From: Deltaproteobacteria bacterium
GTDB taxonomy: Bacteria > Desulfobacterota > Desulfobulbia > Desulfobulbales > SURF-16
Direction: 5' to 3'
Assembly: GCA_024277655.1 (NCBI GenBank)
Contig: JAJRUT010000052.1
Coordinates: 1-40,209 of the forward strand
Length of the DNA: 40,209 nucleotides
Part shown: positions 33,293 through 40,209 of the stretch, piece after piece
How the letters are laid out: every line of letters begins with the position of its first letter
Position numbering within the stretch: position 1 is the stretch's first letter
The notes under the pieces: model-generated
Seen by the model: the letters and a program-made list of their open reading frames with translations, nothing else
The model's database searches: none
Told to the model about the DNA's origin: nothing
Position numbers and translations under genes: made by a program

Positions 33293-33837
33293 GGTAATTC
33301 CTCCTTGTTTACTTCTTTAAAAAAAATATGCAGTCAATATACTCAAAGTGGGGCTGTTCAGTAATATGGCATGTGAATTTGGGTGGAATACACTTCGCTC
33401 CAGCTAATACCATCCTGCTCCTGACCATTCCTGTGTCTGGCCTGAATTATCAACTTCCATTTGTTGCGTATAAATGGGGAAAATAACTCTGCGCTTATTG
33501 TGCTAAATAATTACAGAAAAAGAATAAAAAAACCTAGTAGAAACAAGGACAGATGGGTGTTGACAGTGGTGGTATAAGTTGGTATCGAAGATATGCTCTT
33601 CTGTTTTGTGGGGATAGGCTGTTTTTATTCCTGTCGGGGGGGAGTAGTGAAAGTGTAATGGCCTGGTTTTTTTACAGCTTGGTAGCTTGGTAATCAAGAT
33701 TCCCGAGTAGTTGTTTTCTTTTGGGATGGTCTTGGGGTAAGTTCGTGTATGTGAGTAGTAGATGTTGCATGGGAGGATATCGGTACTTATGTAAAAGAGA
33801 ACGAGTTCGAATTCTTTTTGTGATATCAAAGCCTTCC
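33293..33837. other. Gene-less AT-rich spacer between the Nudix and mgl genes
   Basis: About 545 bp with no believable gene: one 113-codon minus-strand frame exists but has no ribosome site or recognisable composition. A TTGACA at 33560-33565 has only a weak -10 (TATCGA at 33583-33588). The region otherwise looks like a divergent intergenic space. Confidence 0.45.
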
Positions 33838-33867
33838 TTGACAATGATTAGGATCAATTCATAGAAT
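33838..33867 (+). promoter_or_regulatory. Promoter upstream of mglB-mglA
   Basis: A consensus TTGACA (33838-33843), an 18-bp spacer and TAGAAT (33862-33867) predict a transcript starting near 33874 with a leader of about 200 nt. Confidence 0.65.
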
Positions 33868-33873
33868 AACTTT

Positions 33874-34074
33874 GTTATTCCGTGGTCTTTGGCTCGTTTT
33901 CACCATAGCAATTTAAGTAAGTTTAGAGCATGGAATTGCTATTGGTGTGAGTAGGTGTAGTGTCTTCTCTGGTGTTAAGGTATTTCCGGGGAGTCGCTAG
34001 AAATAATAGTTTTTTGAATGAAGGAGAGGTTCTCAAATGATACGTTCTAATAAAGATAGTGTGGGGGGTGGCTT
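33874..34074 (+). promoter_or_regulatory. Long mgl leader with hairpin and possible upstream ORF
   Basis: The predicted leader contains a 9-bp hairpin (ATAGCAATT 33905-33913 with AATTGCTAT 33934-33942). It also contains a 16-codon frame (ATG 34037 to TGA 34087, product MIRSNKDSVGGGLWQI) with an excellent AAGGAGAGG site 8 bp before it. Its stop overlaps an in-frame mglB ATG at 34084 as ATGA. This suggests leader-coupled translation of mglB; it could be chance. Confidence 0.4.
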
Positions 34075-34470
34075 GTGGCAGATATGATATTGACTGCAGA
34101 GACAGTACAGCAGGTGAAAGAGGTCATTAATGATAAATTGATTAACGACAACGTGCAGACTGTCCTGGTTATTGATGGAGCTGGTAATATTTTGGCCCAT
34201 TGTGGGAAAGATACCGAAGGCCTGGACGCTATTTCCCTAGCTGCCCTCACCGCCGCTAATTTTGGGGCAACCTCGCAAATAGCAAAGCTTATTGGTGAGA
34301 ATGATTTTTCCCTCCTGTATCACAAGGGTGAAAAGGCCAATATTCATTTTGCAAGGCTTAGCGGTGAGATGATTCTGGTATCTATTTTTGGTGATGATGT
34401 CTCCTTGGGGCTTGTTCGCGTTCGCGTGGAAGAGCTTGCTGTACTCATTCAGAAAATATTTGAAGGGTAA
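34075..34470 (+). CDS. mglB: Roadblock/LC7 protein, MglB-like GTPase-activating protein
   Basis: MglB is the GAP of the polarity GTPase MglA. The 131 residues are one Roadblock/LC7 domain: V-L-V-I-D-G-A-G-N-I-L-A-H-C-G near 32-45, L-A-A-L-T-A-A-N-F, A-K-L-I-G-E-N-D-F near 70-78, and L-V-S-I-F-G-D-D-V-S-L-G-L-V-R-V-R, the last two closely resembling Myxococcus MglB. The longer C-terminal tail of the Myxococcus protein is absent. The start could be GTG 34075 (GGGGG nearby) or ATG 34084, which overlaps the stop of a short upstream frame. mglA begins 2 bp after the stop, so GAP and GTPase are made together. Confidence 0.9.
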   Translation: MADMILTAETVQQVKEVINDKLINDNVQTVLVIDGAGNILAHCGKDTEGLDAISLAALTAANFGATSQIAKLIGENDFSLLYHKGEKANIHFARLSGEMILVSIFGDDVSLGLVRVRVEELAVLIQKIFEG

Positions 34471-34472
34471 AC

Positions 34473-35087
34473 ATGGCTTTAATTGATCTTGGCAAGAAAG
34501 AAGTACACTGTAAAATTGTTTATTATGGAGCTGGACGATGTGGTAAAACCACAAATCTCCTCTATATCTACAACGCCATGAGTGATAATGATCGTGGTAA
34601 GATGCTCACCATTGATACCAAGGGTGACCGAACTTTGTTTTTTGATCTTCTGCCGTTGAATTTAGGGAAGATCAGTGGTTTTGATATTCGTATTCAGCTC
34701 TACACCGTCCCCGGTCAGGTTATGTACGAAGCGACTCGGAAACTGGTGTTGAAGGGGGTTGATGGGCTTGTTTTTGTTGCTGACCCTCTCAAGGTGCGCC
34801 AGGAACGAAATATCGAAAGTCTCAATGATCTGAAGCGTAATGTTGCCGATCATGGTCTTGATCTTACTGAAATGCCTTTGGTGTTGCAGTACAATAAACG
34901 GGATTTGGTGGACACCCCTGTTCCGACCTTAACGGTCGAAGAGCTTGAGCAAGACTTGAATCAGGAGTATCAGGTGCCTGGCTTTGAGGCTATTGCCACA
35001 AAGGGTGACGGTGTTTTTGAGACGCTAAAAGAAATTAGCAAGAGGACGGTTAATTATGTCGCCAATAAACATTTGTTCAATGGCTAA
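34473..35087 (+). CDS. mglA: MglA-type small Ras-like GTPase
   Basis: MglA sets the leading cell pole and controls type IV pili and gliding in Myxococcus. The 204 residues show I-V-Y-Y-G-A-G-R-C-G-K-T-T with the P-loop at 19-26, the D-R-T-L-F-F-D-L-L-P-L-N-L-G switch I region, the MglA-specific L-Y-T-V-P-G-Q near 76-82 (Thr where Ras has Asp), G-V-D-G-L-V-F-V-A-D, and the guanine motif N-K-R-D at 141-144. The gene follows mglB by 2 bp. The downstream PilB-type ATPase and receiver protein make pilus or polarity control its likely role here. Confidence 0.95.
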   Translation: MALIDLGKKEVHCKIVYYGAGRCGKTTNLLYIYNAMSDNDRGKMLTIDTKGDRTLFFDLLPLNLGKISGFDIRIQLYTVPGQVMYEATRKLVLKGVDGLVFVADPLKVRQERNIESLNDLKRNVADHGLDLTEMPLVLQYNKRDLVDTPVPTLTVEELEQDLNQEYQVPGFEAIATKGDGVFETLKEISKRTVNYVANKHLFNG

Positions 35088-35212
35088 CTAATTTCTACCT
35101 AAAAGTTTAAGGTGCCTTGTTCAAGGAAACTTTTACAGACGATAGACATTCTGAACGGTTAAGCCAGGGGGATGGTTGTTTCAGGGTGTCATACTAGACG
35201 GAGCAAGAGTGA

Positions 35213-36781
35213 ATGGGCTTAGATACGAATAATCAAGATGACTTTAGCGCGAAAATTGCCGATGCTGTGGATGATCTGTTTAATCCGGTTCGGAAGATTG
35301 AGATTGATCCGGCCACCAACGAGGTAAGAGAAATTGGTGGCAGTAGCCTTCCTGAAAAAGAAGCAGCGGTTTCTGGCCAACCGGCGGAAGATTCAGCACC
35401 AGCTGCCACTGCCCCGGAACCTAAAAGAGCCGATAAACAGGCAACACTTGTTAAGCTCGATCAGGCCTTGATGACCCTTGATTGGGAGGTGAGTCGCTCC
35501 AATGTCGGAAATATGCGCGACCTTCTCGATCAAACTGTGAAGGAGTATGATCTCGGTGCCCTAGCCAGTGAGGGCGGGGTAGTTGCTTTAATGCATACTC
35601 TCCTTGGTCGAATGAGCGAGACGCCTAATAATGTTCCCACCTCAGGCCCCCTTGCCCTGAAAAACAGTTTAACAGCTATCAAGACAGCTGCCATGGAAGG
35701 GCAGCCTTTCAGTGCCGAGACTCGCACTCAGCTGGAACAGGCGCAGTCTGCCCTCGTTTCAGTCCTGCCCGAAGGGGTTGTGGCCTCCCCCGTGCAGGTT
35801 GTAGATCCCGTGGCTGCCTCGGTTGATCTTCCTGCTGTCCTTGACGATGCCCTCAAGCATCACCTTATGCGTTTGGATAGTTTGCTTAAGCAACGTCTGC
35901 TTCCGGTGGAGGGATTTTTTGGCAAGGCTGCCAGTATGATGAAACTCTATGTCATCATTAAGGGGGTTAATGAGCAGTTGGTTCAGCAGCGCGTAAGTAT
36001 GAAGCAGATTCTTGCCGGAAGTGCCCCTTCTGTAATTCCCGTGAATAACCCTGTCCCTGTGACACTTAATATTAGTGCGGCATGTCAGGGGGCGTTGCAG
36101 TATCACCTGCAGGTGCTTGATCATTGCTCGCGCAGGGTTGCCCCCATTGAAAATCTTTTTGGTAATATGGATGGCCAGGATAAGCTCCACGCCCTGCATT
36201 ATGAGGTGCGCTGTGGTTTGAAAGATCAAAAGAATTACCTTATGGCTATACTTGCTGGTCAGGATGTCGCCCCGCCTGAAATAGCAAAAAAGGTACTTTC
36301 ATCGACACCGCCTGATGCGGATTGTCCATGGCCTGTGCTACTGTCTTCAACATGGCAGGGTGTGCGGGTAGCATTTATTCCCGAGCAGGTTTGTTTTGAC
36401 GGTAAGCCCGGACTCTTTGCCGGCAATTTGGCCAAGATGATTTCTTTCGAGTTAAAGAAGCTGAAGTCGTGGCCCTGGTCTGGTTTAAAATCACGGTTTC
36501 GGGGTGATCTCGCTGATAAAACAAACAAGGAACTTGCAAACTTGGAGTTTCCCGTCATTAATGTGCCTGTTGAAGGGAACGGCAAGTGTGGGAAAAACGT
36601 GGTGGTTCTGTTTACCCAGTCCAAAGGGGCCGTGCTTTTTATGGGGACAGATCTTGAAAATATTAGTGTTGTTGAGGACTTCTCATGGGTTCCTGAACGA
36701 AGAAGGGAAGGAATTGTTGCTGGCTTTCTCATCAACGATATGGGTGTAAATATCCCTGTTATTGACCTCAGCCGACTCTAG
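35213..36781 (+). CDS. Unrecognised protein with two helical repeats and possible CheW-like C-terminus
   Basis: I do not recognise this 522-residue protein. Residues 41-75 are a low-complexity Ala/Pro/Glu linker. A helical part follows (about 76-185, with K-L-D-Q-A-L-M-T-L-D-W-E-V). Residues about 213-269 and 294-349 are two copies of one repeat: A-L-K-H-H-L / A-L-Q-Y-H-L, then L-D, P-V-E-G-F-F-G / P-I-E-N-L-F-G, ending K-Q-I-L-A-G / M-A-I-L-A-G. The last 150 residues (about 372-522) are beta-rich and end N-I-P-V-I-D-L-S-R-L; together with V-V-V-L-F-T...V-L-F-M-G-T-D this faintly resembles a CheW-type adaptor fold. No signal peptide or transmembrane segment is visible. It lies between mglA (125 bp) and the PilB-type gene (216 bp), suggesting an adaptor in the polarity/pilus module. 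GGAGCAAGAG precedes the ATG. Confidence 0.75.
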   Translation: MGLDTNNQDDFSAKIADAVDDLFNPVRKIEIDPATNEVREIGGSSLPEKEAAVSGQPAEDSAPAATAPEPKRADKQATLVKLDQALMTLDWEVSRSNVGNMRDLLDQTVKEYDLGALASEGGVVALMHTLLGRMSETPNNVPTSGPLALKNSLTAIKTAAMEGQPFSAETRTQLEQAQSALVSVLPEGVVASPVQVVDPVAASVDLPAVLDDALKHHLMRLDSLLKQRLLPVEGFFGKAASMMKLYVIIKGVNEQLVQQRVSMKQILAGSAPSVIPVNNPVPVTLNISAACQGALQYHLQVLDHCSRRVAPIENLFGNMDGQDKLHALHYEVRCGLKDQKNYLMAILAGQDVAPPEIAKKVLSSTPPDADCPWPVLLSSTWQGVRVAFIPEQVCFDGKPGLFAGNLAKMISFELKKLKSWPWSGLKSRFRGDLADKTNKELANLEFPVINVPVEGNGKCGKNVVVLFTQSKGAVLFMGTDLENISVVEDFSWVPERRREGIVAGFLINDMGVNIPVIDLSRL

Positions 36782-36997
36782 CTTGAACTTTTGCTGGGAG
36801 TTGTTTTTTTATAATTGTTCCCAGTACCCTGTTGAAGGGTATCTTGTATTGAAGTTACAAAGGATGCGAATGACTGCCTAAAAAGAGGTTGTCTTGTTGT
36901 GGCGTCGTGATGAAAATTGAGCAACTGATAAGGTACAGGCAATTTCATCTATACCGTGCATTAGTTTGATTATTGGCCGAAAGAAAACAGGGTAGAA
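36782..36997. other. Spacer before the PilB-type gene
   Basis: A 216-bp gap with an imperfect hairpin (CTGGGA/TCCCAG, about 36795-36827) that encloses a T7 tract. No gene, and no confident promoter. Confidence 0.35.
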
Positions 36998-39325
36998 ATG
37001 GCGGACTCAAAACAATATTTTGAAGATAGGCTTGCTGAGGCGGAGTTGTATAAAACCCATGGCCTTGATGAGGATGCCTGTCGTATTTATGACGAGTTGC
37101 TTGAAAAGCTTGAGCCCGAGAAGCACGAAAAACTCTATGCGCAGATAAAAGAGAGGCTTGCTGCCACCCGTGAACCGGCTAATGTCCATATTAAAGAGGT
37201 TGGCGGGGTGGCGTCTCTAGGTGACGACAAACTCCTTGAAAACTGTGATGGGCTGATTGAGGCTGGTTTTTTCACCCAGGCCATAGAAGAACTGCAGAAA
37301 CTGTTTGAGACTGACCTGCAGCCAGGAATTCTTCATTTCCGTATCGGTCAGTGTTATAATCGCCTGGAGCAACCATTTGCTGCGGTGGAAGCCTTTGAAA
37401 AGGCTTTGTCTGATATTGATCTTGCCGAGCAGGATCGTCTTGAGGTACTGGATAGGTTAGCTGTTACTCAGGAAGAAAACAGTGCCATGAAGGAGGCCAT
37501 CCGGGCCCTTGAGGCTGTTTGCTCCATCGACTCATCCTTTCGTAATGCTGGAGAGCGTCTTGAACTAATCAAGCGCAATGCGGAAAAATCAGGCCGCTTC
37601 TTTAAGTTGATTTCCTCCGGTTATCTGGTTGAAAATGATCTTGAGCAGGCCAAGAATGCCGCCAAGATGCAAAATAAACCCATTGAGGCGGTTTTAATTG
37701 ATCAGTATTCCATTGAAAATGCGATCATTGGTGACTCCCTTGGTGAATATTACAACTGCCCCTTTATTGCTTTTGAAGAGGGTGGCACACCTGTTAAACC
37801 GCAATGTGTTCAAGGCATTTCTGAAAAATTTTTCAGAACCAATCGTTGTGTTCCTGTTTATCATGGGGGCCAGGATTTATTTCTTGCCATAGATAATCCC
37901 ACTGATGGTCTGCGGGCCGATAATGTTAAAATGTCCATCAATCTGCTGGATATTCCCCTGGCTGTTAGTCTGCGTTCTGATATTGATCTCTTTATAGACT
38001 CCTATTACGGTAAAGATGCCTCCCATCTGAGCATCGATGATGACGATGATGATGTCTTTGAGCAACTGGAGCTCGTTGAAGATGTTGAGGAGGATGAGGA
38101 ATTTGATGACGGTGGGGCCGTTGCCGATGGTGTTGTTGTTCAGATGGTCAATAAAATTATCGAAGATGCCTACGCCCGTGATGCCTCGGATATTCATATT
38201 GAGTCCATGCCCGGTAAACGGGGGAGCTTGATCCGTTTTCGCCTGGATGGAGAATGTCAGCATTATAAAACGATTCCCGCCCAGTTCAAGCGACCGTTAA
38301 TTGCCAGGATAAAAATTATTGCAAAGCTTGATATCTCTGAGCGGCGTATGCCCCAGGACGGTAAAATAAAGTTTAAAACCAGGGCGGGTAAAATAATTGA
38401 ATTGCGGGTTGCGACCCTGCCCACAGTGGGTGGTAATGAAGATGCCGTGATGCGTATCCTTGCGGCAAGTGGGGCCATGCCCCTTGAGAAGATGGGCTTG
38501 TTGCCTCAGGTTTATAAAGGCTTTAAGGATATTCTCGCCACACCCTATGGCCTTATTCTGGTTGTTGGTCCGACTGGTTCCGGTAAAACAACGACTCTTC
38601 ACGCAGCGCTTGCCACCATCAATACGCCGGAGAGAAAGATATGGACGGCAGAAGATCCGGTGGAGATTGTTCAGGATGGTCTGCGGCAGGTTCAGGTGCA
38701 ACCCAAAATTAATTTGGATTTTTCCCGTGTGCTACGTGCCTTTCTCCGTGCTGATCCCGATGTCATCATGGTTGGTGAGACACGTGATCAGGAAACGGCT
38801 GAAATTGTTGTTGAGTCGTCTCTCACAGGTCACCTGGTTTTTTCAACCCTGCATACAAACTCCGCCCCTGAAACAGTAACCCGTTTACTTGGCATGGGGA
38901 TTGACCCGTTTAATTTCGCCGATTCACTCCTGGGGGTTTTGGCCCAGCGTCTTGCCAAGCGTCTGTGTGTCAGTTGTAAGGACCTCTATACCCCTGATGA
39001 TAAAGAAAGGGAGATGCTCCACTTCCTTTATGGTGATCACCCGGTGTACCCTTTGTCTGAGGCTGATATTGATTCGGCCACCATGCACAGGGCCAAGGGA
39101 TGTTCAAAATGTGGTCAGACAGGGTATAAGGGGCGTCTGGCAGTACACGAACTATTGACAAACGGTGAAGAATTGCAGGTGAAGATCGCCAATGTTTCTC
39201 CTGTGGCTGAGATTAAGGAGTTAGGGCTTGCTGGTGGTATGATGACCCTGATGCAGGACGGTTTATGGAAGGTTCTTGCCGGAGATACGGATCTGCGCCA
39301 GATTCGGGCAACATGCGCTAAGTAG
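36998..39325 (+). CDS. PilB/GspE-type secretion ATPase with N-terminal TPR-like extension
   Basis: A hexameric ATPase of the type IV pilus/type II secretion class, 775 residues, against about 560-570 for ordinary PilB. Residues 1-195 are helical with tetratricopeptide-like repeats (for example I-L-H-F-R-I-G-Q-C-Y-N-R-L-E-Q-P-F-A-A-V near 111-130). Residues about 198-340 fit the MshEN/GspE N-domain, followed by an acidic linker (346-371). The ATPase core has D-I-H-I-E-S, the Walker A G-P-T-G-S-G-K-T-T at 524-532, the A-E-D-P-V-E box, the Walker B region D-P-D-V-I-M-V-G-E-T-R-D (GETRD rather than the GEIRD or GEMRD more usual), and the zinc-binding pair C657-x2-C660 and C702-x2-C705. It is intact and probably active. 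The TPR-like part could dock the neighbouring 522-residue protein or MglA. Confidence 0.93.
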   Translation: MADSKQYFEDRLAEAELYKTHGLDEDACRIYDELLEKLEPEKHEKLYAQIKERLAATREPANVHIKEVGGVASLGDDKLLENCDGLIEAGFFTQAIEELQKLFETDLQPGILHFRIGQCYNRLEQPFAAVEAFEKALSDIDLAEQDRLEVLDRLAVTQEENSAMKEAIRALEAVCSIDSSFRNAGERLELIKRNAEKSGRFFKLISSGYLVENDLEQAKNAAKMQNKPIEAVLIDQYSIENAIIGDSLGEYYNCPFIAFEEGGTPVKPQCVQGISEKFFRTNRCVPVYHGGQDLFLAIDNPTDGLRADNVKMSINLLDIPLAVSLRSDIDLFIDSYYGKDASHLSIDDDDDDVFEQLELVEDVEEDEEFDDGGAVADGVVVQMVNKIIEDAYARDASDIHIESMPGKRGSLIRFRLDGECQHYKTIPAQFKRPLIARIKIIAKLDISERRMPQDGKIKFKTRAGKIIELRVATLPTVGGNEDAVMRILAASGAMPLEKMGLLPQVYKGFKDILATPYGLILVVGPTGSGKTTTLHAALATINTPERKIWTAEDPVEIVQDGLRQVQVQPKINLDFSRVLRAFLRADPDVIMVGETRDQETAEIVVESSLTGHLVFSTLHTNSAPETVTRLLGMGIDPFNFADSLLGVLAQRLAKRLCVSCKDLYTPDDKEREMLHFLYGDHPVYPLSEADIDSATMHRAKGCSKCGQTGYKGRLAVHELLTNGEELQVKIANVSPVAEIKELGLAGGMMTLMQDGLWKVLAGDTDLRQIRATCAK

Positions 39326-39590
39326 TTTACTCAACTTTCCCACTTGGTATATGGTTAAGTAATTACGACGTTATTTACGAGTTAAGCCAAAGATAATCAT
39401 GTTGGATTCAGTGTTAAGGAGTCAGGACTCAGTAGAATAGCAAGAAAATATGTTGTGCTGAATTCCTAGTACTGAATTCAAATAATATTCTGGCTCACGG
39501 AAAGAGTTGAGAAAAATGACGTTAAGTCAGTAGTTTGTCGCAGATCTTAAGGCTGGGTTGTTTATATTTAAAGTTCAATGAAGGTTGTTT
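39326..39590. other. Spacer between the PilB-type and response-regulator genes
   Basis: A 265-bp AT-rich gap. A CTGAATTC direct repeat occurs near 39457 and 39470, and GAGTCAGGACTC is a short dyad near 39419. No gene, terminator or confident promoter is visible. Confidence 0.35.
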
Positions 39591-40209
39591 ATGAAGAAGA
39601 TTGTAATTGTTGATGATGAAAATAATTTTTTATTAAGTTTGCAGGATGGGTTGAGCGAATTTAGTGATACCTTTTCAATCCTGCTAGCCAATAATGGTCA
39701 GGAGGCCCTGGATCTACTCGCCGGGGAAGAGGTGCATCTGGTTATTACTGATATTAAAATGCCGGTGATGGATGGTTTTGAGCTTCTGGCTGCCATGAGT
39801 AATGATTATGCGGATATTCCTGTTATCGTTATGACCGCATTTGGCTCGTCTGAAATTGAAGAGCGTTTGGACTCCATGGGGGCCTTTCAGTATGTTGAAA
39901 AGCCCATTGACTTTGATGTTTTGATTGAAAAGGTACATGAAGGACTTGCGGCTGCGGAGAAAGGTCATATCACTGGCGTTTCCCTGTCTTCTTTTATGCA
40001 GTTGTTATCTTTGGACAAGAATACCTGTACCTTGAGAATTAAATCAGGGGAACATGTCGGGACTATTATCTTTGCCAATGGTGAACTCCTGCAAGCCTTT
40101 ACTGAGTCGTTGGAGGGGCAGGATGCCGCATTGGCAATTTCCTGCTGGGATCCGGTTGAGATAGAAATTCAGCATCTATGTCGTCAGCGTGAGCAGGTTA
40201 TTGATGCTC
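39591..40209 (+). CDS. Response regulator with DUF4388-type C-terminal domain (3' end beyond window)
   Basis: 206 residues are visible. The receiver domain (1-120) has D8-D9, phospho-acceptor Asp54 (V-I-T-D-I-K-M-P), Thr82 (V-M-T-A-F) and Lys104 (V-E-K-P). From about 126 (I-T-G-V-S-L-S-S-F-M-Q-L-L-S-L-D-K-N-T-C-T-L-R-I) the sequence fits DUF4388/PATAN-type domains, which follow receivers in many delta-proteobacterial and cyanobacterial regulators, including pilus-linked ones. The ATG at 39591 is preceded by GAAGG. It lies 265 bp after the PilB-type gene on the same strand and may supply the signalling input for the polarity/pilus module. The C-terminus is cut by the window. Confidence 0.88.
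   Translation, partial: MKKIVIVDDENNFLLSLQDGLSEFSDTFSILLANNGQEALDLLAGEEVHLVITDIKMPVMDGFELLAAMSNDYADIPVIVMTAFGSSEIEERLDSMGAFQYVEKPIDFDVLIEKVHEGLAAAEKGHITGVSLSSFMQLLSLDKNTCTLRIKSGEHVGTIIFANGELLQAFTESLEGQDAALAISCWDPVEIEIQHLCRQREQVIDA

Noticed and set aside
33560..33588. TTGACA box as a possible second mgl promoter
   Set aside because: The matching -10 (TATCGA) is poor and it would give a leader of about 480 nt. The promoter at 33838-33867 is better.
33503..33844. 113-codon minus-strand frame upstream of mglB
   Set aside because: AT-rich, no ribosome site, no recognisable motif, and it overlaps the predicted mgl promoter. Treated as non-coding.
1..40209. Search by eye for CRISPR arrays, tRNAs, rRNAs, transposases and phage genes
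   Set aside because: No regularly spaced direct repeats, no cloverleaf or rRNA signatures, and no transposase or integrase motifs were seen on either strand.

Overview
The window is a dense, mostly single-copy chromosomal stretch from a Gram-negative bacterium, most likely a Desulfobacterota (Desulfobulbales-like) anaerobe. That assignment is inference. It rests on a NiFe-hydrogenase maturation set (hypA-E), a cdaA-cdaR-glmM cluster outside Firmicutes, an MglA/MglB polarity pair, a small protein resembling a family known from sulfate reducers, and outer-membrane and periplasmic proteins (FadL type, two HtrA proteases). I found no rRNA, tRNA, CRISPR array, prophage or intact insertion sequence.

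Layout. 1-5789 (minus strand): an SH3-domain exported protein with its own promoter, a terminator, then folA-hypA-hypB, a structured 268-bp gap, hypC-hypD-hypE, and an edge-truncated gene that fuses a divergent prephenate dehydratase-like/ACT part to the start of a TyrA-type Rossmann domain. 5790-6478: gene-less, rich in inverted repeats. 6479-10450 (minus): cdaA-cdaR-glmM-tlyA, coupling c-di-AMP synthesis to cell-wall precursor supply. 10451-16221 (plus): rpsT with a structured leader, then trpE-trpG-trpD-trpC-trpF. trpB and trpA are not present. Two long palindromic elements flank trpF.

16303-19347 (minus): ECF sigma factor, zinc-finger anti-sigma factor and DegP-type protease, a compact envelope-stress module. 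19603-21625: a stand-alone receiver protein (plus) and a second HtrA-like protease (minus), converging on a perfect 21-bp hairpin terminator. 21884-24719 (plus): HD-GYP phosphodiesterase, RNase III and an Elp3-like radical SAM protein. 24729-29543 (minus): cmoA-cmoB (wobble uridine modification), a small DVU0772-like protein with a dyad over its predicted promoter, a PEP mutase/isocitrate lyase superfamily enzyme, YhbY and a TraB-family membrane protein. 29646-33292 (minus): a Nudix hydrolase, then an acyl-CoA ligase with its own promoter followed by a FadL-type channel.

33838-40209 (plus) is the most interesting part. A strong promoter and structured leader precede mglB and mglA. They are followed by an unrecognised 522-residue protein with two internal helical repeats and a possible CheW-like C-terminus, a PilB/GspE-type ATPase with an unusual N-terminal TPR-like extension, and a response regulator with a DUF4388-type domain (cut by the window edge). 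I infer a cell-polarity and type IV pilus control module in which the GTPase switch, an adaptor-like protein, the extension ATPase and a receiver protein act together. The 522-residue protein looks like its undescribed component.
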